Shown piece by piece: positions 1-7,814 of a stretch of 34,022 nucleotides of DNA. The notes under the pieces were generated by a model. The model was not told where the DNA came from. It did not search any database and saw only the letters and a list, made by a program, of their open reading frames with translations. A program made the position numbers and the translations under genes. Origin of the DNA: Clostridia bacterium (GTDB taxonomy: Bacteria; Bacillota; Clostridia; Oscillospirales; CAG-272); the NCBI GenBank assembly GCA_017396225.1, contig JAFQMP010000062.1, forward strand, positions 1-34,022, read 5' to 3'. Positions within the stretch are counted from its first letter, which is position 1, and every line of letters begins with the position of its first letter.

Positions 1-2
1 CC

Positions 3-2534
3 GACAACGAGCTTGCGAATGTTTCCCGCTACGTTCTCGCTGTCGGTACCAGCAACCCGCTTGCACTCCAGGCAGCACAGGTGTTTGAGCAGAGCTTTTT
101 CAAGGAAGGCTCCGTTTCGATTGATGAGCGCGTGCACAAGAGCACAGAGGTCATCACCCTGAACAGCGATATTCCGATTGTTTTCGCTTACACCCGTGAC
201 GGCAACTTCAAGCTGCCGATTACCAACCCCTCAATTGCATCTGATTATAATGTCGCCTTCTCTACCAGCGGCTACAATCACCTTTACAATAAGGAACTGA
301 ACGGCTATGTGGGCGGTCAGGAGGGCAAGCTGGTTGACTATCCCATCGTTGCGGGCATTGAGATTGGCGCAGCCCTCACCGCTTGCGGTAATGCAGCCAA
401 CTTTACCGACGGCTACGTTTACAGCTTTATTCCCGACAACTTTGAGGTAGGCAGTTTCCACATCGAGGTGGGTCTGACCAAGTACGCACGCACCAAGGTG
501 CTTGCAGGTCAGGAGATTGGCTACTACGGCTACGCTATCAAGGACGGCAAGATTACCATTACCGCATTTGATGACCCCACCCTGCGTCTGGCAAAGCAGC
601 TCTTTATTGACAACCTGGCAGATTTCCTGGTTGACGGTGTCTATCAGATTCCCACTGACCTGGAATATGAGTTCTATAAGAGCGAGGGCCTGACCGGTGC
701 CGTAAATGCGCTTTACGCGTATGAAACCGCACAGGGCTCCAACAATGATGCCTCTACTCAACTTGGCAAATTCTCCTTTGTCGTAAACAACCTGCCCCGT
801 CCCGACGGCATCAACCTTTCGGGCGCGGTAGACGTGGGCGACAACACCCTGCAGCTCTACTACAATGACGGCGTTGGCCTTTCCAACTATAATGAATACC
901 GTGACAAGCTGGTAAACGACAATGGTTTCACGGTTTACATGGACGAGCGCAAGGTAGAGGGCAGCCGTTACGTGACGCTTACCAAGGTAATTGGCAGTGA
1001 TACGATAACCGTTCATCTTATCTACGATGCGTACGCACACGCAGATGATGAGGCGGTGTCCGATGCAAACACCGCAAACAAGCTTGACCTGATGTTTACC
1101 CCCACCCTACGCGTGATTGCCGCGAAGGTGGATAACAACCTGGTCAACCTTCTGCCCACGAAGTATCACAAGCTGCAGACCTACACGAAGAAGACCGATA
1201 CCAGAATTACCAACGTGCAGATTAGCAGCGATTCCTTTGGCTACTGCTACATTTACACGCTGGAGGACGGCTCCTTTATCGTCCTGGACGGCGGTGGCGG
1301 CGGTGAACGCGAAGGACTTGTCAGCAAAAACAGTATCAATGCAGGTTTGATTTACAACACCCTTGTTAACCTGCACACCGAGCTCTTCGGCGCACCCTCC
1401 ACGAGCAATAAAATTAAGATTGCTGCATGGTACCTCTCTCACGGTCACGGTGACCACTACGGCACGATGGATACCTTTATGAGCGAGTACGTCAGCGGCT
1501 CCAATAAGAAGGTAGAGGTTGAGGCAATTATCCACAACTTCCCCTCGAATGACGAGATTTACAACGCATTTGACCCCAACCCCACGGTGCGTAACAATTA
1601 CATTAATGGCAGCCCCTACAAGAACGGCTCTACGGCAATTCCTTACTACAAGGTACACACGGGTCAGAAATTCTTCATTCGCAATATGGAGTTTGAGGTG
1701 CTTTACACGCACGAGGATATTCATCCTTGGGCGGTTGAGTTCTACAACAACACCAGTACGGTTATCCGTCTGACCGCGCATTATACCAACGGTGACGGCA
1801 AGCCCGTGGCAGGTAGCCAGGCTGTCAGCAATATGATTCTCGGTGACCTGCAGGTGCGCGGCAGCCAGGTTATGCGTGCAAGATACGGTGATTACCTGAA
1901 GTCCGATATGGTACAGCTTTCGCACCACGGCGGCAACGGCGTTGAGGCAGAGCTTTACTACAACATTGATGCACAGGTTATCTGGTGGACGCACAGCGCC
2001 GATAACATGAAGACGAATACTGATGCCTACTCCGCCACGGCTTACGTCAAGGAAAACGTGGCAATGCTGAATAACACCAGATGGCTTTATATCTTCACCC
2101 TGAATCCGCTGTCCAAGAATATGACGGAAAACGAGTATAAGAACCTGACCGTCAAGATGACCAAGGACGGCTTCCCGGGTCTTTACAGCAGGCTTGAGGG
2201 TGATGCCCCTGAAACACTTGACGGCAAGCAGGAAACGGCTCAGGCAGCGCTTCTTGCCAATATGTATTCTATCAACACAACGGTAACGATTAAGAACTAC
2301 GGTCTTTCGGTCAGTTGGTCGCACTCCAAAACTGAAATGAACGCGTCTGGCATCGCCTTCGGCACGGGTAACTTCAACGGCAGCAGCTACTCGGGTAACG
2401 GCTTCCTTTACGGTCGCCAGAACTATGCGGCTGCGCTCCCGATTACCTATCCCAAGAATAATCAGCCGGCTATGAGTGGTGACGACGTTGATGATCCCTT
2501 CACCAACTTCGAAATCCCCGAAATTATCTGGTAA
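3..2534 (+). CDS. Large exported ComEC-like metallo-beta-lactamase-fold protein, 5' end outside window
   Basis: The reading frame is open from the first full codon at position 3, so the gene starts before the window; the GTG at 81 is internal. The first visible residues (VGTSNPLALQAAQ) align with residues inside repeat module 1 of the two lipoproteins at 27974 and 30442, so roughly 110-130 residues including the signal peptide are missing. Next come a degenerate second alpha/beta module, a domain starting LPRPDG, and an MBL domain. The metal-binding motifs are visible: LDGGG, HGHGDH at nucleotides 1440-1457, YTHED, LGD (Asp codon at 1845) and SHHGG at 1920-1931. The order HxHxDH ... GD ... 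HHG is that of ComEC-type MBL domains, some of which are nucleases. Compared with its paralogues it carries roughly 100 extra C-terminal residues, rich in Asn, Ser and Gly. Substrate and role are unknown; extracellular location is inferred from the paralogues. Confidence 0.88.
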   Translation, partial: DNELANVSRYVLAVGTSNPLALQAAQVFEQSFFKEGSVSIDERVHKSTEVITLNSDIPIVFAYTRDGNFKLPITNPSIASDYNVAFSTSGYNHLYNKELNGYVGGQEGKLVDYPIVAGIEIGAALTACGNAANFTDGYVYSFIPDNFEVGSFHIEVGLTKYARTKVLAGQEIGYYGYAIKDGKITITAFDDPTLRLAKQLFIDNLADFLVDGVYQIPTDLEYEFYKSEGLTGAVNALYAYETAQGSNNDASTQLGKFSFVVNNLPRPDGINLSGAVDVGDNTLQLYYNDGVGLSNYNEYRDKLVNDNGFTVYMDERKVEGSRYVTLTKVIGSDTITVHLIYDAYAHADDEAVSDANTANKLDLMFTPTLRVIAAKVDNNLVNLLPTKYHKLQTYTKKTDTRITNVQISSDSFGYCYIYTLEDGSFIVLDGGGGGEREGLVSKNSINAGLIYNTLVNLHTELFGAPSTSNKIKIAAWYLSHGHGDHYGTMDTFMSEYVSGSNKKVEVEAIIHNFPSNDEIYNAFDPNPTVRNNYINGSPYKNGSTAIPYYKVHTGQKFFIRNMEFEVLYTHEDIHPWAVEFYNNTSTVIRLTAHYTNGDGKPVAGSQAVSNMILGDLQVRGSQVMRARYGDYLKSDMVQLSHHGGNGVEAELYYNIDAQVIWWTHSADNMKTNTDAYSATAYVKENVAMLNNTRWLYIFTLNPLSKNMTENEYKNLTVKMTKDGFPGLYSRLEGDAPETLDGKQETAQAALLANMYSINTTVTIKNYGLSVSWSHSKTEMNASGIAFGTGNFNGSSYSGNGFLYGRQNYAAALPITYPKNNQPAMSGDDVDDPFTNFEIPEIIW

Positions 2535-2552
2535 TTTCAAATCAAAACCCCT

Positions 2553-2586
2553 ATCAGGGCTGACCTCGGTCAGCCCTGATTTTTTG
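2553..2586 (+). terminator. Rho-independent terminator of the left-edge MBL gene
   Basis: A perfect 13-bp GC-rich inverted repeat (arms 2553-2565 and 2568-2580, core CAGGGCTGACC) with a very short loop is followed by five T residues. It begins 18 nt after the TAA stop, which marks the end of that transcript. Confidence 0.9.
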
Positions 2587-2620
2587 CAAATATGAAACGT
2601 CCCTCTACAAGGAGGCTATT

Positions 2621-2671
2621 ATGTACCGTAGGGGCGACCATTGGTCGTCCGTTTTCCGCAACCAACCGTAG
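2621..2671 (+). other. Isolated Shine-Dalgarno plus ATG running into a repeat (16-codon ORF)
   Basis: A strong ribosome binding site (AAGGAGG at about 2609-2615) sits six bases before an ATG at 2621. The frame encodes only 16 codons before TAG at 2669, and all but the first few bases are dispersed-repeat sequence. It could be a gene start cut off by repeat insertion, or chance. I would not call it a functional gene. Confidence 0.25.
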
Positions 2672-2831
2672 GGGAGAGGTCCCCCCTCCCGAAAAAACAT
2701 ACAAAGGCGGGCGGGGCAACCCCGCCCCTACGAAGAAGGCGAAAAATTAACGCACCAACCGTAGGGGACGGCCCCCGGACGTCCCGTAAATTGCATCGCA
2801 CCCTTGTAGGGGCGACCATTGGTCGTCTGCA
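2626..2831. repeat. Mosaic of dispersed GTAGGGG-type intergenic repeats
   Basis: Several short modules are packed head to tail. Module A is CCGTAGGG followed by the near-palindrome GCGACCATTGGTCGTC, at 2626-2651 and again at about 2805-2831. Module B, about 2666-2699, is GTAGGGGAGAGGTC plus CCCCCTCCCG and an A-run. Module C, about 2708-2752, is GGGCGGGGCAACCCCG then CCCCTACGAAGAAGG. Module D, about 2759-2788, is GTAGGGGACGGCCCCCGGAC. A, B and C recur elsewhere in the window (33821, 5784, 6048). The open frames crossing this region are by-products of the repeats, and I see no gene in the 2535-2928 gap. These look like non-autonomous REP- or MITE-like elements. Confidence 0.8.
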
Positions 2832-2877
2832 ATATTTGCACCGCAGACTTACCTGCGCTCGCAGCAGGCGACACCGC

Positions 2878-2910
2878 ACAAAAAACAGACACCCAATATG
2901 GGTGTCTGTT
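2878..2910 (-). terminator. Terminator downstream of the AEC permease gene
   Basis: The 12-bp perfect stem (arms 2884-2895 and 2899-2910, AACAGACACCCA) has a 3-nt loop. On the minus strand it is followed by a T-run. It sits 18 nt beyond the permease stop codon. Confidence 0.85.
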
Positions 2911-2928
2911 TTCCTTTTATCTCATTTC

Positions 2929-3894
2929 TTAAAGCTTTGCGACCAGGTCGGCAAGGAAATACATCAGGGGCAGGGTTGCTACCGTCAGGAGCGAGGAGGA
3001 GCCAACCGTCTGCGCGGCGTAGCCGGGCTTGATGTCGTAGAGCTCGGAGAGCATGGTAATCGTAGCCGCGCTGGGCAGGGCAGAGATAACCGTGCAGAAC
3101 ATCACAATCTCGTAGCTGCTTGCCATGCCGAGGGTCACCAGCTTGGTGATTCCGCAGACCAAAAGGGGCAGGGCAATCAGCTTAATGGCGTTAAAGAGGT
3201 AAAGGCGCTTGTTGGTGAGAATATCGCGCGGCCTTTGCGTGGCAAGAAGGGCGCCTGTAATCAGCACCGAAATGGGCATACAAAGACCGCCCATATAGCC
3301 ACTGAAATCGGTGAGGAGTGCGGGCATCGGCAGCACCGCCTTTAAGAGATAAAGGGCAAGACCGATGGCGCAGGGCACGGTGCCGAAATTGATAAATGCC
3401 TTTTTTGGGGTCAGCTTGATGTCATCACGCCCACGCGAGAGCATATAAATGCCCAGGGTCCAGATATAAATATGGAAGCCAATGACGAAGAAGGAGCCGT
3501 AGAAGGTACCGTTTTCGGGGAAGACTGCGGCGAGAATGGGGAAACCGATAAACGCGCAGTTGGTAAAGGTAAGGGCAAACTCTGTCAGCTTTCTTTCATC
3601 GGGGTCGGGGAAAAAGCGACCTGCAAGCAGCGCGCAAAGCCCCATGAAGGGGTGGAGCAGAAAGCCGATGAGCAGGTAGACAAGACCTGATTTCAATAAC
3701 TCCCAGCTGAACGCCTTGCCGACGAGTGAGCCGATGATTAAAAGCGGCTGACCGATTTCAATAATCAGCTTGGACATGTGCTTGGAGGTGCTGTCGTCGA
3801 TGATGCCGCGCAGGCGGCAGATATAACCTGCCGCCATGACGAGAAAGAGCACGCCGATAATGGTCAGCAGGTTGAAAAAGGTTGTGGTATCCAT
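2929..3894 (-). CDS. AEC-family (auxin efflux carrier-like) permease
   Basis: The product is a hydrophobic membrane protein of about 321 residues with roughly ten predicted membrane segments. It has the two-halved layout of the AEC / Mem_trans family, including the NCAFIGFPIL stretch typical of the loop after the first helix bundle. Family members export small organic acids such as malate or auxin-like compounds; the substrate cannot be read from sequence. A TTG at 3900 is in frame, but I chose the ATG at 3894. AAGGAG lies eight bases upstream of that ATG, inside the end of the uracil-DNA glycosylase gene, and only two bases separate that gene's TGA from the ATG. The two genes are therefore probably translationally coupled in one operon, although no functional link between them is obvious. 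Confidence 0.9.
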   Translation of the reverse strand: MDTTTFFNLLTIIGVLFLVMAAGYICRLRGIIDDSTSKHMSKLIIEIGQPLLIIGSLVGKAFSWELLKSGLVYLLIGFLLHPFMGLCALLAGRFFPDPDERKLTEFALTFTNCAFIGFPILAAVFPENGTFYGSFFVIGFHIYIWTLGIYMLSRGRDDIKLTPKKAFINFGTVPCAIGLALYLLKAVLPMPALLTDFSGYMGGLCMPISVLITGALLATQRPRDILTNKRLYLFNAIKLIALPLLVCGITKLVTLGMASSYEIVMFCTVISALPSAATITMLSELYDIKPGYAAQTVGSSSLLTVATLPLMYFLADLVAKL

Positions 3895-3896
3895 GC

Positions 3897-4451
3897 TCAA
3901 AGCTCCTTTAATTTTTCGTGAATCAAGGCAAGGTCAGCAAGTACATCACCTTTTTTACGCGGGTCGCGCAGCACGTAGGCGGGGTGATAAATGGCGGTAA
4001 TGGGTGTTTCTCCGCGCATAAACCATGCGCCGTGCTCCTTTGAAATGCGGAAATCCTTTTTAATCAGGCGCGCGGCGGCAATTCTGCCAAGGCAAACGAT
4101 AGCGCGCGGATTCAGTAGCCTGATTTGTTCCTCCAGATAGTCGGTGCAGAGGGCAATTTCTGCGGGCGCGGGGTCGCGGTTTTCAGGCGGACGGCATTTC
4201 AGGATATTGGCGATGTAAATGTCGGCTTTGTCAATGCCCGCCTCGTCAAGCAGGGTGTCAAGCAGCTTGCCCGCACGACCTACAAAGGGCATACCCGACA
4301 AATCCTCCTGCTCACCGGGAGCCTCTCCGACAATCAGGATTTTTGCTGTTTCGCTCCCCTTGCCAAATACCACGTTCGTGCGCGTTTCGTGCAGCGCACA
4401 GCGTGTGCAGGCGGCACAGGCGTTTTTCAGGCTTTCCCATTCATTGTTCAT
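3897..4451 (-). CDS. Family 4 uracil-DNA glycosylase (Fe-S type)
   Basis: The 184-residue protein removes uracil from DNA to start base excision repair. The active-site motif GEAPGEQED is at residues 42-50 and the second conserved motif HPAYVLR starts at His156. Four cysteines, C15, C18, C86 and C102, are spaced as in the 4Fe-4S cluster of family 4 (UDGa) enzymes from Thermus and archaea. The length is normal for the family. It is the first gene of a two-gene minus-strand operon with the AEC permease and has its own sigma-A promoter at 4484-4512. The ATG at 4451 is preceded by a G-rich ribosome binding site (GAAGGGGG). Confidence 0.95.
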   Translation of the reverse strand: MNNEWESLKNACAACTRCALHETRTNVVFGKGSETAKILIVGEAPGEQEDLSGMPFVGRAGKLLDTLLDEAGIDKADIYIANILKCRPPENRDPAPAEIALCTDYLEEQIRLLNPRAIVCLGRIAAARLIKKDFRISKEHGAWFMRGETPITAIYHPAYVLRDPRKKGDVLADLALIHEKLKEL

Positions 4452-4483
4452 CTTTTTATGCCCCCTTCAGGAATGTCCTATCC

Positions 4484-4512
4484 ATTATAACAGAAATTCT
4501 ATTGGCTTGCAA
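4484..4512 (-). promoter_or_regulatory. Sigma-A promoter of the udg-permease operon
   Basis: Read on the minus strand, TTGCAA (4512-4507) is followed by a 17-nt spacer and TATAAT (4489-4484). This is a near-consensus vegetative promoter about 35 nt upstream of the glycosylase start codon. Confidence 0.8.
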
Positions 4513-4564
4513 GGGCAGGGCAGCGTGTTTTGCTTGATTTGTTTCTCTTTTTTGTAAAAAAAGG

Positions 4565-4593
4565 TTTACATTTTAATGTTAGTATGCTACTAT
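4565..4593 (+). promoter_or_regulatory. Probable sigma-A promoter of the SGNH hydrolase gene
   Basis: TTTACA (4565-4570), a 17-nt spacer and TACTAT (4588-4593) lie upstream of the gene at 4628. A TATAAT at 4599-4604 is an alternative -10 but lacks a good -35. The arrangement is divergent from the udg promoter. Confidence 0.5.
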
Positions 4594-4627
4594 GATAGTA
4601 TAATCATATCCGATTGGAGAATTTCAT

Positions 4628-5722
4628 ATGAAAATTGAAGATATTGATAAGAATTTAGTGGTAGAAACCGATATTACCGAGCCTGACCTGGTGTGGTTTG
4701 ACGTGCGCGAGGCGCCCTTCAAGCTCTATGGCGTGCAATATGATGCGGAAATGGGCTGCTTTGTCCGTATGCCCCAGGCGGTTGCCGCTGATATTTCCGC
4801 CAGTGTTTCGGGTAGCCTGAATCGCTGCACCGCAGGCGGTCGCGTGCGTTTCAAGACCGATTCTCCCTTTATTGCAATCCGTGCCGTCATGAAAAACGGC
4901 TCTCCCATGTGTCATATGCCCCTGACAGGTCAGTCGGGCTTTGATATTTATCGCGTGCGCGATGATGGGCGCGACACCTTTGTGACCACCTACGTGCCGC
5001 CGCGCGGCATGACCGAGGGCTACTCCTCGGGCAAGTGGATTGCACGCACCTACACCGACCATACCATTAACTTTCCCCTTTATGACGGCGTGAAGGAGCT
5101 GTATATTGCCCTGAAAAAGACAGCGCACCTGAGTGAGCCTGAGCCTTATGAGATTGAAAAGCCCGTGGTTTACTACGGCTCCTCTATCACGCAGGGCGGC
5201 TGCGCATCAAGACCTGGTAACGCCTATCAGGCAATCATCAGCCGCCGCCTGTCGGTTGACCACGTGAACCTCGGCTTTTCGGGCTCTGCCAAGGGCGAGG
5301 CGAAAATGGCAGAGTACATCAAGGGGCTTTCGATGAGCGCCTTCGTGCTGGATTACGACCACAACACCAATAACGAGGAGCATCTCACCGCCACCCACGA
5401 GCAGTTCTTCCGCATCGTGCGCGAGGCAAACCCCGATTTACCCATTATCATCGTCAGCGCCCCCAACGTGCTGCTTGCAGGCGATGCAAAATTCTCCTAC
5501 GGTCGCTTTACCGCGCGCCGCGAGATTATCCGTAAGACTTACGAAAACGCGATTGCGGCAGGGGATAAGAACGTCTACTTTGTAGACGGCGGCGAGCTGT
5601 TTGCAGGCAACGACTGGGACGCCTGCACCGTGGACGGCACCCACCCCAACGACCTCGGCTTTTACCGCATGGCAGAGCGCATCGGCAGGGAGGTCGCCCG
5701 TGCCCTCGGTAAGGAGTTCTGA
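4628..5722 (+). CDS. SGNH/GDSL-family hydrolase (probable carbohydrate esterase)
   Basis: The 364-residue protein has an N-terminal beta-rich region of about 175 residues followed by an SGNH hydrolase domain. Block I is GSSITQGG at residues 184-191 with Ser186 as predicted nucleophile. Block II is GFSGSAKGE. Block III is DYDHNTN, in place of the usual GxND. Block V is DGTHPND, with Asp336 and His339 completing the triad. No signal peptide is visible, so it is probably cytoplasmic. Related two-domain proteins act as deacetylases or esterases on sugars or secondary metabolites; the substrate here is unknown. A GGAG ribosome binding site lies eight bases before the ATG. The gene is monocistronic, with a repeat patch downstream. 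Confidence 0.88.
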   Translation: MKIEDIDKNLVVETDITEPDLVWFDVREAPFKLYGVQYDAEMGCFVRMPQAVAADISASVSGSLNRCTAGGRVRFKTDSPFIAIRAVMKNGSPMCHMPLTGQSGFDIYRVRDDGRDTFVTTYVPPRGMTEGYSSGKWIARTYTDHTINFPLYDGVKELYIALKKTAHLSEPEPYEIEKPVVYYGSSITQGGCASRPGNAYQAIISRRLSVDHVNLGFSGSAKGEAKMAEYIKGLSMSAFVLDYDHNTNNEEHLTATHEQFFRIVREANPDLPIIIVSAPNVLLAGDAKFSYGRFTARREIIRKTYENAIAAGDKNVYFVDGGELFAGNDWDACTVDGTHPNDLGFYRMAERIGREVARALGKEF

Positions 5723-5723
5723 A

Positions 5724-6090
5724 TACCGCAGGGCGAATCTCCCTGCCCGCGGTGGTACGTTTCCCCCCTGCATTCGCGACTGACCCGTAGGGGAGGGGTC
5801 CCCCCTCCCGAAAAAAAGAAAACGCCAAGGGTGGAAATTTCCGCCTGAGATTCCGCCTACGGCGATTTTGCTGCGCAAAATTTCGACTACGGGCTACGCC
5901 CTGCGCTCAGAATGACAGGCGGACGCGTGCCCCTTTTTGTCATTCTGAGTGGAGCCTGCGCGCAAAGCGCGCTGCGTAATCGAACTGCGAAGCAGCACCG
6001 AGCAACGCGAGGTGGAATCTAAAAAGGGGCTACGCGAAGGACACAGACGGGCGGGGCAACCCCGTCCCTACGAAGAAGGTAAAAAATTAA
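5724..6090. repeat. Second patch of dispersed intergenic repeats
   Basis: The 460-nt gap between the SGNH gene and plsC holds no credible gene. A B-type module (GTAGGGGAGGGGTC then CCCCCTCCCG and an A-run) is at about 5784-5817. A C-type module (GGGCGGGGCAACCCCG then TCCCTACGAAGAAGG) is at about 6048-6090. Between them CTCAGAATGACA (5906-5917) and its inverse TGTCATTCTGAG (5938-5949) face each other. The unit running from 5938 to about 6035 is an inverted, diverged copy of the element at 33890-33998. A short GCAGGG/CCCTGC hairpin lies at 5729-5747 without a T-run. Confidence 0.75.
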
Positions 6091-6145
6091 CATACCTGCG
6101 CTGAGGACATGACCTATTTTCCATGGTCACAAATCATTTGTTCAC

Positions 6146-6178
6146 AAAAAAGCACCGCCCGTTGGGCGGTGCTTTTTT
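6146..6178 (-). terminator. Terminator downstream of the plsC-like gene
   Basis: A 15-bp perfect inverted repeat (arms 6146-6160 and 6164-6178) with GC-rich core GCACCGCCC and a 3-nt loop is flanked by A/T runs, so it could work in both directions. It begins five bases beyond the minus-strand stop codon. Confidence 0.88.
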
Positions 6179-6182
6179 ATGT

Positions 6183-6938
6183 TCAGGCGGTTTTGCTTGC
6201 CGTGGCGGGCGCGGCGTTTTCTGCCACTGCTTCGCCTTGTGCAAGCTGCAATTTGCCAAGGGCGTTGCAGCGGTCACAGAGCCTTGCGGCAATTTCCTCG
6301 CGCGTGGCGCCGTTTTTCGCGAGCTCCGAGTAGTAAACAGGCGCGTCAACAACGTACTGTAAATCCTTTTTCTTAAAATATGTCACGTAAATGGGCAAAT
6401 CCATACCGCGGCGTGCCGCCACCTCGGCAAGCATCACAAAGCCGCAGAAGAAACCCTCGAGCTCAGCAAAATAGCCCTTGCTTGCGTCCTCGGGAAAGAC
6501 CACAATGCTTTCGCCCTGCTCAAGCGCCGTCAGGCTTTCGCGCAGGGTGTGGCGGAAGCGTGCATCGCGGTAGGTCGAGATGAGGTTTAATCCCTTGTAA
6601 AAGAGGTTGGTGAGGGGCGTTGCCAGCAGGCAGAAAAGCCTTGCCAAATGTATGTTCCAGTGCTTTCTCTGGTGGTAGTAGACCTTCGTCTGGTATCGAT
6701 ACATCGAGATAAGTCCCGAGTTCATCTCGTGCGCGCCCCAATAGCGCATCGGCACATCGCCGTATAATTCCAGCGACAGGGGGGCATCGGTGCCCTCGTG
6801 ATTGCTGATGATGATAGAGCTTTTCTGAAATTTCTCCCCGAGGTAGATAAATTCGGGGCGTTTATAGCGGCCTGTCAACAGGTGCTTGAAGGCCTTGAAC
6901 CAACGCTTGCGGTTGGGCTGATTGTCAAACTTTCCCAT
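6183..6938 (-). CDS. PlsC-like lysophospholipid acyltransferase family protein
   Basis: The 251-residue protein resembles 1-acylglycerol-3-phosphate acyltransferases, which add the second acyl chain during phospholipid synthesis at the membrane. SNHEGTDAP (His47, Asp51) occupies the place of the catalytic NHxxxxD box and FPEDASKG (148-155) that of the FPEGTRS substrate box. The first box reads H-x3-D rather than the canonical H-x4-D, and FPED replaces FPEG, so this is a divergent subfamily and its acceptor may not be lysophosphatidic acid. The C-terminal tail is Ala-rich and low in complexity. GGAGG lies five bases before the ATG. It may be co-transcribed with mecA upstream; the gap is 138 nt. 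Confidence 0.75.
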   Translation of the reverse strand: MGKFDNQPNRKRWFKAFKHLLTGRYKRPEFIYLGEKFQKSSIIISNHEGTDAPLSLELYGDVPMRYWGAHEMNSGLISMYRYQTKVYYHQRKHWNIHLARLFCLLATPLTNLFYKGLNLISTYRDARFRHTLRESLTALEQGESIVVFPEDASKGYFAELEGFFCGFVMLAEVAARRGMDLPIYVTYFKKKDLQYVVDAPVYYSELAKNGATREEIAARLCDRCNALGKLQLAQGEAVAENAAPATASKTA

Positions 6939-7076
6939 AGCTTCCTCCGTTAAAATATAGCAGTTACCATAATACCTCTATATTATAACAGATATCATAC
7001 GCGCGCGCACTATGCAACGCGCGTAAAATGACCAAATCCGTTTGGGCAAAGTGCGTGTTTTGTCTGAAAAAGAGGA

Positions 7077-7661
7077 TTACAGCTTGCCGATTTGCTCAAC
7101 GGCGTGCTGCTCGCAGATGCACCTGCCGTGCTCGGCTAAGAGCAGGCTTGCCGTGTCCGCCGCCTCAATTTCGCCGTATTCCAGCGCGAAGCGATAGTCC
7201 TCGCGTGTCCTTGCCTGTGGTGCTTTTTCGCTGAGAAAAAGCCAATAGCGGCGGGTATCGTCGAGAAAGCTGCAGCTCTCCCCGATAAAGCCGCGCGCGC
7301 ACAAGCGGCGACAGACGGCAATCAGTGCGGATAGCGTGGGAAAGAGGAGCGCCACGCGCCTTTCTTCCTCTTTTTGATATGTAAGGTGCAGTGCGTGGGG
7401 CTCCTCGTGCAGTGAAACCCCCATTTTGGTGATAAAGAGCTCAAAGCCGCCCTCGCTTGAGGGGTAGAGCTGCACGTACACCTTATCCTCGCCCGCATCA
7501 AATTGGGCAGCCTCGCGCATATCGGAGAGAATGGCGCGGAAGGCGGTGCGGGCAAGTCCCTTCGCCCCCTCCGTGGGCACCGTGGGCAGGGCATAATGCG
7601 CCACGTCCTCAGGTGAGAGCATCACCTTGATTTTATTCTCGCTGATGCGAATCCATTCCAC
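7077..7661 (-). CDS. mecA: Adaptor protein MecA
   Basis: MecA-family adaptors deliver substrates to the ClpCP protease and in Bacillus help control competence and sporulation. The start MEWIRISENKIKVML aligns with MEIERINEHTVKFYM of Bacillus MecA, the middle VYVQLYPSSEGGFELFITK with WIQVQALDKGLEIIVTK, and the C-terminus HGRCICEQHAVEQI with YGKLIISEHALETI. At 194 residues it is slightly shorter than the Bacillus protein, with a reduced linker between the domains. No ATG is available. I chose GTG at 7661 because it matches the family start and lies seven bases after AAGGTGG; TTG at 7664 is the alternative. A minus-strand TATAAT at 7693-7688 may belong to its promoter, but I see no good -35. Confidence 0.85.
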   Translation of the reverse strand: MEWIRISENKIKVMLSPEDVAHYALPTVPTEGAKGLARTAFRAILSDMREAAQFDAGEDKVYVQLYPSSEGGFELFITKMGVSLHEEPHALHLTYQKEEERRVALLFPTLSALIAVCRRLCARGFIGESCSFLDDTRRYWLFLSEKAPQARTREDYRFALEYGEIEAADTASLLLAEHGRCICEQHAVEQIGKL

Positions 7662-7750
7662 CAAATCACCACCTTTCGGATACTATCATTATAATCGATT
7701 GCCGCATATTCGGCTACCCCTAAAATAATGGTAATTTACACGCGCACGCG

Positions 7751-7779
7751 TTGACTTTCGGTGCCGCTTATGATAAAAT
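7751..7779 (+). promoter_or_regulatory. Sigma-A promoter of the nuclease-helicase gene
   Basis: TTGACT (7751-7756), a 17-nt spacer and TAAAAT (7774-7779) lie 35 nt upstream of the ATG at 7815. Confidence 0.75.
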
Positions 7780-7814
7780 AATATATAGCATTATATTAAG
7801 AAAGGGGTGGGTGT

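Noticed and set aside
2641..3345. A 234-codon plus-strand frame starting in the repeat patch and running into the permease gene
   Set aside because: It consists of repeat sequence followed by the antisense of a clear membrane protein gene.
5438..5878. Minus-strand frames across the end of the SGNH gene and the repeat patch
   Set aside because: They overlap the catalytic C-terminus of the SGNH hydrolase and repeat sequence, and their composition is Arg/Gly/Pro-rich noise.
6997..7022. Alternating GCGCGC tract upstream of plsC, considered as a regulatory palindrome
   Set aside because: Simple alternating sequence with no clear symmetry around a promoter; the nearby TATAAT on the minus strand has no acceptable -35.
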